A DNA stretch of 15,153 nucleotides from Ignavibacteriota bacterium. Its GTDB lineage: Bacteria; Bacteroidota; Ignavibacteria; Palsa-1295. The position numbers were made by a program, and so were the translations under genes. The stretch spans positions 1-15,153 of the forward strand of contig JANYLL010000170.1 in the NCBI GenBank assembly GCA_025357895.1, given 5' to 3'. Of the stretch, positions 1 to 6,733 are shown piece by piece (the first letter of the stretch is position 1; every line of letters starts with the position of its first letter). The notes beneath the pieces are model-generated. The model saw nothing but the letters and a program-made list of their open reading frames with translations. It had not been told where the DNA came from and did no database searches.

Positions 1-803
1 GAACCAGGTCCAGATCCATACAAAGCGCCATTCCCTGGATTGTCATTATAACTTGCAGCTACATAATTTTTACCTAAACCTAAAATGGGTAATGCAAGAT
101 AACTTTCTACAGAACAAGCGCCTGAACTAAGATAATAAACAGTAAGTGGTTTGATTGACTTTATATGACAAGCTTTATATGCACCTCCATCAAATGAAGT
201 ATCTATTTGCATTAATTCCTTATTCAATGGCAATTTTATTGAAGAACCGCGATTTATCTCATATCGTAATGGTTTAGTTTCCAATCCGGAACCATCGAAA
301 AAGGAAAGATAGACAATATTGTCATAATAAGTGGATAAAAAAGCATAGATATTGAAATCACGGAAAACAGGCACGGGAGCAACTAAAGTGTTGAAACTTG
401 GATAGATCATTCCGAGATAAAATTCTCGACCTTCATTTGTTAATCCGTAATGGTGTATAGCGGCAGTAAAATTTCCTTTCATCCCTATGCTTGCATATTT
501 ATTGTTTTGATAAGCATACTCGCCTGCTACTTTTACGATATATTTGAAAGTATCTCCTGAATTTATCGGACCAAAATTTAATGCTCCAGTTGGCACCGCA
601 GTTGATTGCATCGGATAGGTAGAAAAATCACCCGTCCATTTAATCGTGTCACCAACATAAATATTTAATAAATTTGGCAAGTACGTAAAACCTTGGGACC
701 CGCCAAAGTGAATAACATATGTTGATTGAGAAAATGCTTTTGAAATGGGTGTAAAAGCGAAAATTATGGAAAACAAAATTCCAAAAAAATATTTGTACTG
801 CAT
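1..803 (-). CDS. Secreted protein with degenerate cupredoxin-like domain and IgGFc-binding-like domain (3' end outside window)
   Basis: The gene reads leftward from an ATG at 803-801 and stays open for 267 codons to the window edge, so the C-terminus is missing. Residues 1-26 look like a signal peptide (MQYKYFFGILFSIIFAF, ending KAFSQS). Residues about 28-115 resemble the plastocyanin-like domains of secreted Bacteroidota-group proteins: VGDTIKW (50-56), GDFSTYPMQS (58-67) and GMKG (107-110). Where relatives have His, Cys and His copper ligands this protein has Tyr63, Asn100 and Tyr103; only Met108 remains, so copper binding is unlikely. Residues about 121-267 resemble the N-terminal domain of IgGFc-binding-type proteins: NEGREFYLG, a KSIKPLTVYYL strand, then YLALPILGLGKNYVAASY. 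A surface or extracellular binding role is inferred; the ligand is unknown. A sorting domain may lie beyond the edge. The start is the first ATG, directly before the signal peptide. A terminator lies between it and the upstream gene, so it may have its own promoter, which I could not identify. Confidence 0.75.
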   Translation of the reverse strand, partial: MQYKYFFGILFSIIFAFTPISKAFSQSTYVIHFGGSQGFTYLPNLLNIYVGDTIKWTGDFSTYPMQSTAVPTGALNFGPINSGDTFKYIVKVAGEYAYQNNKYASIGMKGNFTAAIHHYGLTNEGREFYLGMIYPSFNTLVAPVPVFRDFNIYAFLSTYYDNIVYLSFFDGSGLETKPLRYEINRGSSIKLPLNKELMQIDTSFDGGAYKACHIKSIKPLTVYYLSSGACSVESYLALPILGLGKNYVAASYNDNPGNGALYGSGPG

Positions 804-827
804 ATTTTATCTTTCTGTTGATTATGT

Positions 828-863
828 AAAAAAATTCACGGACACTGCCGAAAACAGTGTCCG
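828..863 (-). terminator. Intrinsic terminator of the minus-strand gene ending at 893
   Basis: A perfect 9-bp stem, CGGACACTG (839-847) with CAGTGTCCG (855-863), encloses a 7-base loop. On the minus strand it is followed by TGAATTTTTTT (838 down to 828), giving the hairpin plus U-run of a Rho-independent terminator. It starts 29 bases past the stop codon of the 893-2554 gene and ends 24 bases before the next gene's ATG. On the plus strand there is no T-run after the stem, so it works leftward only. Confidence 0.85.
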
Positions 864-892
864 CGATAAACTCTCTCTCTTAATTGTTATTG

Positions 893-2554
893 TTATTTCG
901 GTCTTCCTGTTATGATAAACATAAAGTCCGAGTTATCAGTATTGCATCCTAGCCAATAATCATTATGGCCGGGAGGGGATGGTGGGTTAATTGTTTGATA
1001 CGAAATCGTAATTGTAAATGTAGTTGTAGTGCCACCATTGTTTGTTAACCCGCTCACTGAAGTATTATAACAACTATGTTCGTAAGGCGTTACAATAACA
1101 GCTGCTTCCTTATTATTAAGACACGTCGGTGTTCCATCTGGTTTTACCAAGTTTAGTGTTACATTATAAACCCCAGGACTCGGATTCGTAACAGAAACTC
1201 CAAAACTACCTTTAAGTCCAACACCGCCACCCCCAGGGTTTTCCCAATAACCCCAGCCATAGATAATATTATCTTGATACGTTGCACCTGTCTGAGCATT
1301 GCCGGCATTATGTGTGTGATAAACAATTGAGTGTCCGCTATCTGTTACTTCAAAAGCATTTTTTCGATGGAAAGCATCAGGTCCGTTACCAATTATCAGA
1401 ACTCTGTCATTTCCATCAATGCTTGAAGAGGTTGAATTCCCTTGAGCGGAATTATAATGACCCATTACAGTTTGCGCATAACTTTGTGCGATAAGATGGT
1501 CACCGCCGGTTATCGTGGCGTTTTGTCCTGAGTTAGTAATACCGGAACTGACAATGGAATTCCCATTACCACCTCCAATAAATCCGTATTTGCAGCTATT
1601 ATTAATGGCATTACCGATGCCTCCTAAGATCGCACTATAGACTGCCGTGTCATGAATTTCATTATTGACACCAACACCTATATAGCCAAAGGAGACAACT
1701 TTATCTATTTTATTTGAATTACCACCAAGTATTGCTGAATTCCCACTATTGACATCGATGAGATTATTGCTGCCACCTCCAATAACACAGAACTCACTTC
1801 TTATCTCGTTAACAGAACTATAAGTACCGCCACCGCATATTATTGAGCCTGATCCGGAAATTAAATTTCCCTGATACCCACCGATAATAATTGGCGAGGT
1901 CGAAGTCGGCTCAAATCGCATAACGCGTTTGCTTCCCTTATTAGAGGCATCATTGTCATAGACATGTATTTCCAAGGCACTTGTATCGGAGGTTCCAATA
2001 TAGTTTGTAGGCGCCGATATAAGTGTGTTTCCAGTTTCCGACCAATACACTGCACTATTTGAATTTTGTGTAGTCGGTGTATGCCCTGATCCGAATATGG
2101 CCGACTGAACATCCTCAGAAAGTTTTGCCTGAGTAATGGATTTATCAGGTACATTTAGAGAGTATGCTGCGGCTGATAATTGCGAAAGAGGTTTCATTTC
2201 TTCGCCGTCATCAACTTTGATTCCAAACCAAAGAGGTCTGTTCATCTCTAATCCTTCCGGCAAAGGTGAATTACCTGAGCCAAGAAGAATATTAAATACA
2301 CCATTATTGATTTCAGTGCTGTAGTCACCATGCCATACGGAATTTCTTCCAAGGCGATCGGAGTAAAGCGAAGCAGTTAAATGATGTGTTCCATTCATGA
2401 CTTTTCCATCAGTTGTTGCAAGTTGTCCCTGATAGCTCAAGATACGCGGAACATCGCTACCTTTCGGTAATGAGGTCTGCGCTTCAAGCTTCTCAGAAAA
2501 CAAAACAAGCAGCAAAATAAATGCTGCAATAAATACGTGATTTGTTTTTCTCAT
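893..2554 (-). CDS. Secreted protein with YadA-like head repeats
   Basis: This 553-residue protein starts with a clear signal peptide (residues 1-25, hydrophobic core VFIAAFILLLVLF, cleavage near LEAQ). Residues about 36-135 form a module common in secreted proteins of the Bacteroidota/Chlorobiota group and others: LSYQGQL, NGVFNILLGSG, LWFGIKV and PLSQLSAAAYSL, followed by a short QAKLSEDV segment. Residues about 233-375 hold degenerate YadA-head-type repeats, with recurring S-x-I-x-GG-x-x-N units such as FCVIGGGSNNLI, SAILGGNSNKI, SAILGGIGNAI and YGFIGGGNGNSI. These repeats typically build a trimeric left-handed beta-roll. RVLIIGNG and NAFEVTDSGHSIV (384-411) match the segment that usually closes such heads. 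The last 110 or so residues form a beta-rich C-terminal domain I do not recognise. No transmembrane anchor or type IX sorting domain is visible, so it is probably secreted or assembled on a partner. It ends in its own terminator and faces the long intergenic region. Confidence 0.8.
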   Translation of the reverse strand: MRKTNHVFIAAFILLLVLFSEKLEAQTSLPKGSDVPRILSYQGQLATTDGKVMNGTHHLTASLYSDRLGRNSVWHGDYSTEINNGVFNILLGSGNSPLPEGLEMNRPLWFGIKVDDGEEMKPLSQLSAAAYSLNVPDKSITQAKLSEDVQSAIFGSGHTPTTQNSNSAVYWSETGNTLISAPTNYIGTSDTSALEIHVYDNDASNKGSKRVMRFEPTSTSPIIIGGYQGNLISGSGSIICGGGTYSSVNEIRSEFCVIGGGSNNLIDVNSGNSAILGGNSNKIDKVVSFGYIGVGVNNEIHDTAVYSAILGGIGNAINNSCKYGFIGGGNGNSIVSSGITNSGQNATITGGDHLIAQSYAQTVMGHYNSAQGNSTSSSIDGNDRVLIIGNGPDAFHRKNAFEVTDSGHSIVYHTHNAGNAQTGATYQDNIIYGWGYWENPGGGGVGLKGSFGVSVTNPSPGVYNVTLNLVKPDGTPTCLNNKEAAVIVTPYEHSCYNTSVSGLTNNGGTTTTFTITISYQTINPPSPPGHNDYWLGCNTDNSDFMFIITGRPK

Positions 2555-2586
2555 TGAAGTATATAAATAAGTTAAGTGAATTATTT

Positions 2587-2715
2587 GCCGTCACGAAACC
2601 GTTTACATACCTGTACTGGAGATACGTGGATGTTCGGGTTTCGCTTCGGCAAAAATCGGGCGTACGTATAGTACAAAGGGGAAGTAGGCGCAAGCCAGCT
2701 TCCCCAAATTTTTTT
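2587..2715 (+). ncRNA. Candidate structured small RNA ending in an intrinsic terminator
   Basis: On the plus strand GCCG (2587-2590) pairs with CGGC (2647-2650), and CGAAACC (2594-2600) pairs with GGTTTCG (2637-2643), across a symmetric 3x3 internal loop. Further inside, ACAT (2605-2608) can pair with ATGT (2630-2633), so the first 64 bases make one long imperfect hairpin. A 28-base second hairpin with a GCAA tetraloop and a T-run follows. The block is GC-richer than its surroundings and codes for nothing recognisable. Its orientation comes from the T-run alone; no good promoter was found upstream. Alternatively it is the structured 5' leader of the minus-strand gene at 2554, or a copy of an interspersed repeat. 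It does not resemble tmRNA, RNase P RNA or SRP RNA. Confidence 0.35.
2678..2715 (+). terminator. Intrinsic terminator with GCAA tetraloop
   Basis: GGGGAAG (2678-2684) pairs with CTTCCCC (2699-2705). After a G-U pair and an A-A mismatch the stem continues as GGC (2687-2689) with GCC (2694-2696), closing a GCAA GNRA-type tetraloop. AAATTTTTTT (2706-2715) follows on the plus strand. The minus strand has only TTT after the stem, so termination should be rightward. No plus-strand gene lies upstream in the window, which is why a small RNA is suspected. Confidence 0.6.
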
Positions 2716-2719
2716 GGTA

Positions 2720-2727
2720 CAAAAGTA
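2720..2727 (-). promoter_or_regulatory. Possible -7 box for the 893-2554 gene
   Basis: Read on the minus strand this is TACTTTTG, a full match to the Bacteroidota -7 consensus TAnnTTTG. No clear TTG -33 element is present. It would give a leader of about 160 bases running antisense through the hairpin block at 2587-2715. One 8-mer in AT-rich DNA is weak evidence. Confidence 0.25.
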
Positions 2728-2930
2728 GTGAATTCAGATACTGTAAAGTAAAAGTTGTACATGGGAAACTACAAACACATCAACAGCAAACTTATGGAAT
2801 ACCTTTTCTCTAATTGTTACGAGACTGTTACAAAATGATGAAATCAGAATAGGTGCTCGTACTTCGAACTACTAATATAAGTATAAGCAAAAAATCCAAA
2901 AATTGTACTCCTAAAATCAGTTTATTTTCC

Positions 2931-3072
2931 CACAACTTATCCACATAGTAAATGTCTTAGACGACAAAATAATTTTTTTTAGGAACTAAATTTATATATA
3001 TATTATTGTATAAAAGTTAAATATAGAATATAATTGGGTTTTATTTTGTGGAATATGGATTCTGCGCGCGCG
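2931..3072. other. Origin-like region: DnaA box plus AT-rich tract
   Basis: TTATCCACA at 2937-2945 is a perfect consensus DnaA box. It sits next to a CCCACA (2930-2935) in a TTTTCCCACAACTTATCCACA-like arrangement often seen at bacterial origins. From 2946 to 3046 the DNA is extremely AT-rich (TTTATATATATATTATTGTATAA-type sequence), as a DNA unwinding element would be. At 3047-3055 TGTGGAATA is an inverted box with two mismatches and an intact TGTGGA core. GCGCGCGCG (3064-3072) closes the region. Genes on both sides point away from it. Against: only one perfect box, and neither dnaA nor other usual origin neighbours are in the window, although origins in this group are not always beside dnaA. 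Confidence 0.35.
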
Positions 3073-3230
3073 AACAGTGATGTAGTTCAAAACAAAGAGG
3101 TTACAAGGGCTTCAGCTGGTTTTCTCTTGACAAGCGGGAATAGATTTCAATAATAAACGGTGTATCGGTTCAATCAAAAATGGTGATCGCCTAACGCAAC
3201 CTCCTCGGCGCTTGTGCCGTTATACGTGCA

Positions 3231-4490
3231 ATGGATTCAATCGGCTCTAAGAGCACGGTACGTCTGCCGCCTTCGGCGAATATCAAGATCGGCTTGCTTA
3301 TTGCCTCCGTCCTTGTTGTTATCGGCACGCTGTTATATTCGCACCGGCTTGTTGATGAACTCAAAGAACGCGAGCAGCGCATAGCCAAATTTTTCGGTGA
3401 TGCCTTGCGCTATGCGCAAAATACTGAGGATTTCGATGCTGCGTTGTATCTGATGATCGTCGAATATGCACGCAACTCCGGCGTTCCGATGATCGTCACG
3501 GATGGAGATAATAACCCAAGCTATACTATTGCCACCTATAAAAAATTTAATATCAATGTTCCCTTCGATACGACCTTAGCTCCTGAGGAGCAGATGGCAT
3601 TCCTGAAAAAAGAAATGCTGCGGATGGATAAAACCTATAAGGCAATTCAAGTCACCTATACCGATCCCCTAACGCGGAAGGAATCGGTCACCAATTATAT
3701 TCATTACGGCGATAGCATTATCTTATCGAAAATCGAAGAGCTTCCGCTTATTCAATTACTGCTTGGCGCAGTTGTTGTCGTGATCGGGTATCTGAGCTTT
3801 GCATATTTAAAGCGCAGCGAGCAATCGAATATCTGGGTTGGGATGTCGAAGGAAACGGCGCATCAACTTGGCACACCGCTATCGAGTTTGCTCGGCTGGG
3901 CAGAGATGCTGCGGCTCAATGCAGGCGATACGAAAGAAGTACATACGATTGCCACGGAGATCGAAAAAGATATTGAACGTCTGAATCGGATCGCTATTCG
4001 TTTTTCCAAGATCGGCGCCAAACCCGATCTGAAAGAGCAAAATATTGTTACGATCATTTCCGGAGTGATGGGTTATCTCGAAGACCGCATGCCGCGGCTT
4101 GGAAATAACGTAGCGCTTTCGCTTGAAGCGTCACAGGATGAAATTATTATTCCTATCAATCGCGAATTGTTTGAATGGGTGATGGAAAATCTGATCAAGA
4201 ATGCAACGGAGGCGATCGAAACACAGACAGGTAGTATTCAGGTTATGATAAACCATAATGAAAAAACAAATTCGACTACGATAGATGTAACCGATACGGG
4301 CAAGGGTTTAGAAGGAAGACAGAAGAAAGATGTATTCCGCCCGGGTTACAGCACAAAAACACGTGGCTGGGGGTTGGGGCTTTCGCTTGCCAAGCGCATC
4401 ATCGAAGAATACCATCACGGAAAATTATTCGTGAAAGAATCAACGCCGGGAAAAGGAACGACGTTTAGGATCAAGCTGGGGAATGGATAA
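3231..4490 (+). CDS. Membrane sensor histidine kinase
   Basis: A 419-residue inner-membrane kinase that should autophosphorylate a His from ATP and pass the phosphate to a response regulator. Two transmembrane helices (about 18-37 and 171-192) flank a sensor domain of about 130 residues facing outward, which matches no domain I can name. The H-box is ETAHQLGTPLSS, with phospho-acceptor His211. The ATPase domain has an N-box (ENLIKNATEA, Asn320 and Asn324), a G1 box (DTGKGL, 355-360), an F-box region near Phe369 and a G2 box (GWGLGLSLAK, 379-388). There is no HAMP or PAS domain between the second helix and the H-box. ATG 3231 is the first start after an in-frame TAA about 40 bases upstream. 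No ribosome binding site is visible. No response regulator gene is adjacent, so it is an orphan kinase here; the signal is unknown. Confidence 0.93.
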   Translation: MDSIGSKSTVRLPPSANIKIGLLIASVLVVIGTLLYSHRLVDELKEREQRIAKFFGDALRYAQNTEDFDAALYLMIVEYARNSGVPMIVTDGDNNPSYTIATYKKFNINVPFDTTLAPEEQMAFLKKEMLRMDKTYKAIQVTYTDPLTRKESVTNYIHYGDSIILSKIEELPLIQLLLGAVVVVIGYLSFAYLKRSEQSNIWVGMSKETAHQLGTPLSSLLGWAEMLRLNAGDTKEVHTIATEIEKDIERLNRIAIRFSKIGAKPDLKEQNIVTIISGVMGYLEDRMPRLGNNVALSLEASQDEIIIPINRELFEWVMENLIKNATEAIETQTGSIQVMINHNEKTNSTTIDVTDTGKGLEGRQKKDVFRPGYSTKTRGWGLGLSLAKRIIEEYHHGKLFVKESTPGKGTTFRIKLGNG

Positions 4491-4545
4491 TATTAGTACC
4501 ACCTATAATCACGAACTATGAAAATCTAAGCTGCGTTGTTAAAGT

Positions 4546-4752
4546 ATGAAATTTACAATAGAATACGAGAGAGAAGATGACGGACGCTGGCTTGCCGAAG
4601 TAACGGAATTGCCCGGAGTTCTTACTTATGGCAAAACCCCTGATGAAGCAATTGCACATGCGAAAGCTTTAGCGCTTAGAGTAGTAGCAGATCAATTAGA
4701 GCATGACGAACACTCTGCTGCACTTAATGATATTTCATTCGCGATGGCATGA
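4546..4752 (+). CDS. hicB: HicB-family antitoxin (short form)
   Basis: A 68-residue protein with the HicB-like partial RNase H fold. It begins MKFTIEYEREDDGRW, followed by VTELPGV, YGKTPDEAIAHAKALALRVV and a final ISFAMA strand. HicB proteins bind and neutralise the HicA mRNA-cleaving toxin. This short form has no added helix-turn-helix or ribbon-helix-helix domain, so it probably does not repress its own operon by itself. The gene starts 55 bases after the histidine kinase stop. Its TGA overlaps the ATG of the following hicA remnant by 4 bases (ATGA), the usual translational coupling, with antitoxin first. Because the toxin is broken, the antitoxin may be a relic or may act on a HicA encoded elsewhere. 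Confidence 0.85.
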   Translation: MKFTIEYEREDDGRWLAEVTELPGVLTYGKTPDEAIAHAKALALRVVADQLEHDEHSAALNDISFAMA

Positions 4753-4960
4753 GCCAATGGTCTTCTGCGAAAGCAAAAAGAGTTCTTGCTGCTCTATTAC
4801 GAATAGGCTGGCAGATTAAACGTTCAACGGGTTCACATAAAGTACTCTCACGACAGAGATGGAATGATACTACATTTGCATTCCACGATAATCAGGAGAT
4901 CTGACCAAAATGCTTAAACGAATTGCAAAAGTTACGGGATTAACTCCCGATGATCTTTAA
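4749..4960 (+). pseudogene. hicA: HicA-family toxin, frameshifted
   Basis: From ATG 4749 the frame encodes 51 residues, MSQWSSAKAKRVLAALL then GWQIKRSTGSHKVLSR and FAFHDNQEI, and stops at TGA 4902-4904. This matches HicA/YcfA-type mRNA interferases, including the catalytic His in GSH (His30). The family's C-terminal helix is still encoded, MLKRIAKVTGLTPDDL at 4910-4957 with TAA 4958-4960, but in a different frame. Relatives read roughly EIGP(K/R)ML across this point, so one base seems to have been lost between 4898 and 4910. The truncated product lacks the last 20 or so residues and is probably inactive. A sequencing error in the AAAA run at 4907-4910 would look the same. TGA is not recoded: hicB, uvrA and others use it as a normal stop. 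Confidence 0.8.
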
Positions 4961-4963
4961 TAA

Positions 4964-6067
4964 ATGCCCCATCTCGAATTAAAAAATATCGAAAAGCGCT
5001 ATGCAAATGAGAATGATGCCGTCAAGGGTATTTCATTTGCAGCCGAGCGCGGCGAGTTCATCGTGCTTGTCGGTCCATCGGGCTGCGGTAAATCCACAAC
5101 GCTTCGGATGATCGCAGGTTTGGAAGAAGCAACAGGCGGAGATATTTTTATTAGCGGCAAGCGTGTCAATGATCTGCCGCCGAAAGATAGGAACGTTGCG
5201 ATGGTCTTTCAAAATTATGCGCTCTATCCGCATCTTACGGTCTTCGAAAATATTGCTTTTCCACTTTCGATCAGAAAAGAAAATAAAGCGACCATCGATA
5301 GTGAAGTACGAAAAGCTGCGGAGCTTTTATCTATTACTCATCTGCTTTTACGAAAACCGAAAGAGTTATCCGGCGGCGAACGCCAGCGCGTCGCTGTCGG
5401 CAGGGCAATTGTCCGCAAACCGGAAGTTTTTCTTTTCGATGAGCCGCTTTCGAATCTCGATGCAGCGCTTCGCACCGAAATGCGCGCCGAACTTAAAAGC
5501 CTGCAGCGGCGTCTGGGAACAACGATGATCTACGTAACGCATGATCAGACCGAAGCGATGACGATGGGAGATAAGATCGTTGTATTGAATAAAGGAATGA
5601 TCGAGCAATTCGGAAGTCCGCAGGAAATTTATTCGAAGCCGCGTTCGACTTTTGTTGCACGGTTTTTAGGATCGCCGGCTATGAATCTCATTCGCGGGCT
5701 GATCGTAGAAGCAAATGGAAAGAATATTTTTTCGTCCGAAACTTTTCAATTAGAACTTCCTTTGACGAATATCGGACACAGAAAAGAAATTCTTTTAGGA
5801 ATCCGTCCGGAGATTTTTTCCGTTGGTAAACAAGCAAGCGGCGGAAGTTTTGCTGAGATCAAAGGAACACTTACACTTACCGAACGTCTTGGAAGTGCGA
5901 CGAATTATTATATGAATTCCACGTTAAGTTTGGATGGAAGATTAACGGCAAGTGCGCAAGGCTCATCCGTTCCCGATGATTATATGATCGGCGAAGAAAT
6001 TGTTTTTTCAGTTTTGCATCCTGAGGTGCATTTGTTTGACGCGGAAACGGGTTTAAGAATAGAATAA
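4964..6067 (+). CDS. Carbohydrate-type ABC importer ATPase (MalK/UgpC family)
   Basis: A 367-residue ATPase of the MalK/UgpC/MsmK family that powers sugar or sugar-phosphate import. Visible are Walker A GPSGCGKST (37-45), the Q-loop Gln83 in MVFQNYALYPH, the signature LSGGE (135-139), Walker B VFLFDE (155-160), the D-loop SNLD (163-166) and the switch His193 in VTHDQTEAM. After about residue 235 comes the TOBE-type regulatory domain, with the family's SPAMNLIRG and GIRPE motifs. The length is normal. No permease is in the window; the nearest binding protein is four genes downstream. Such ATPases can serve several importers, so the substrate cannot be given. The start lies 3 bases after the hicA remnant, and no ribosome binding site is visible. 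Confidence 0.93.
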   Translation: MPHLELKNIEKRYANENDAVKGISFAAERGEFIVLVGPSGCGKSTTLRMIAGLEEATGGDIFISGKRVNDLPPKDRNVAMVFQNYALYPHLTVFENIAFPLSIRKENKATIDSEVRKAAELLSITHLLLRKPKELSGGERQRVAVGRAIVRKPEVFLFDEPLSNLDAALRTEMRAELKSLQRRLGTTMIYVTHDQTEAMTMGDKIVVLNKGMIEQFGSPQEIYSKPRSTFVARFLGSPAMNLIRGLIVEANGKNIFSSETFQLELPLTNIGHRKEILLGIRPEIFSVGKQASGGSFAEIKGTLTLTERLGSATNYYMNSTLSLDGRLTASAQGSSVPDDYMIGEEIVFSVLHPEVHLFDAETGLRIE

Positions 6068-6134
6068 TACTCATTTATTCGTGCTGTCACAATTGGCAGC
6101 GCGTTCAAAATATCACAATTGATCAGAGATTATA

Positions 6135-6731
6135 ATGGATAAATCATTACATCCCCTCTTTCAGCATTCGGCAAATCGAATATCGGTCTTTGTAGATGGT
6201 GAAAATGCATATTATGCCCAGCGTGCACTCGGCTGGTTTTTTGATCCTAAAAAACTCCTTGAGTATTTCACACAGAGCGGAGCTGTAGGTGATGCGTTTT
6301 GGTACGCTTCGCAAAAAATGCCGCCCGATCCTCGCGAACAAAGATTTTATGGCTACTTAAATCATGCGGGATTTACTGTGCGTGTAAAGAGCATTAAATA
6401 TTTCCGCGATGAAGTATCGGGCGAATTAACGCGCAAAGCGAATCTCGATCTTGAAATGGCGATCGATCTTTTTACGACGATCGCGCAATATGATACTGCC
6501 GTACTTGTCACCGGCGACGGGGATTTTGAGCGCGCCGTCGAATTGCTCCGCAGTTATGGCAAACGCGTTATTGTCGCTTCAACGCAGGATACTGTTTCGC
6601 GAGAATTGCGTAATGCAACAGGCAAACATTTTTTTGATCTTGCAGAAATTCGCCAGCATATTGAGCGTTTCACAGGCGGCACCGAAGCCGGCTTTCACCG
6701 CGAAGAATACATAGGACAACCTGAAATGTAA
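6135..6731 (+). CDS. NYN-domain (LabA/DUF88-like) putative RNase
   Basis: A 198-residue protein made almost wholly of a NYN domain, a PIN-like nuclease fold. The acidic residues expected to hold the catalytic metal are present: Asp21 in ISVFVDGEN (with Asn24), Asp105 and Asp111 in KANLDLEMAIDLF, and Asp128 and Asp130 in VTGDGDFERAVELL. GKRVIVAS and LRNATGKHFFDL complete the fold. Family members are metal-dependent RNases or RNA-processing enzymes; the target here is unknown. It starts 67 bases after the ABC ATPase and is followed 2 bases later by the DinB-like gene, so it probably opens the packed cluster ending at 12276. There is no added RNA-binding domain and no membrane segment. Confidence 0.88.
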   Translation: MDKSLHPLFQHSANRISVFVDGENAYYAQRALGWFFDPKKLLEYFTQSGAVGDAFWYASQKMPPDPREQRFYGYLNHAGFTVRVKSIKYFRDEVSGELTRKANLDLEMAIDLFTTIAQYDTAVLVTGDGDFERAVELLRSYGKRVIVASTQDTVSRELRNATGKHFFDLAEIRQHIERFTGGTEAGFHREEYIGQPEM

Positions 6732-6733
6732 TT

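Larger units (their letters stand above)
2555..3230. other. Intergenic region between divergent gene sets
   Basis: No convincing gene lies in these 676 bases. The left part (2587-2715) is GC-richer and folds into hairpins ending in an intrinsic terminator. The stretch 2731-2930 holds nothing I can name beyond a repeated TGTTAC (two copies near 2815-2830). Positions 2931-3072 hold a perfect DnaA box, an AT-rich tract and a run of alternating GC (3064-3072). In 3073-3230 I see only a weak promoter-like TAGATTTC near 3141 before the histidine kinase. The short reading frames here lack homology, start signals or codon use that would support them. Confidence 0.7.

Noticed and set aside
1600..1860. 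Repeated glycine/asparagine units as a CRISPR or DNA tandem repeat
   Set aside because: The periodicity is in the protein (YadA-head units of uneven length); the DNA units are not identical and have no repeat-spacer structure.
2542..2751. 69-codon plus-strand reading frame and 89-codon minus-strand frame over the hairpin block
   Set aside because: Both frames cross strong inverted repeats and a terminator, and their translations resemble no protein I know; RNA structure explains the sequence better.
2954..2981. T-run after TGTCTTAGACGACA as an intrinsic terminator
   Set aside because: The stem is only 4 bp and no transcript is expected to end here; the T-run is part of the AT-rich tract.
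4902..4904. TGA at a conserved Gly position of hicA as a sign of a recoded genetic code (TGA = Gly, as in Gracilibacteria)
   Set aside because: TGA serves as a normal stop for hicB (4750-4752), uvrA (10099-10101) and the small membrane protein (13746-13748), and the sequence after it is out of frame, so a frameshift explains it.
6087..6121. Direct repeat TCACAATTG (6087-6095 and 6113-6121) before the NYN gene, as an operator
   Set aside because: The repeats are 9 bases, 26 bases apart, in AT-rich DNA, with no adjacent promoter or regulator gene; chance is likely.
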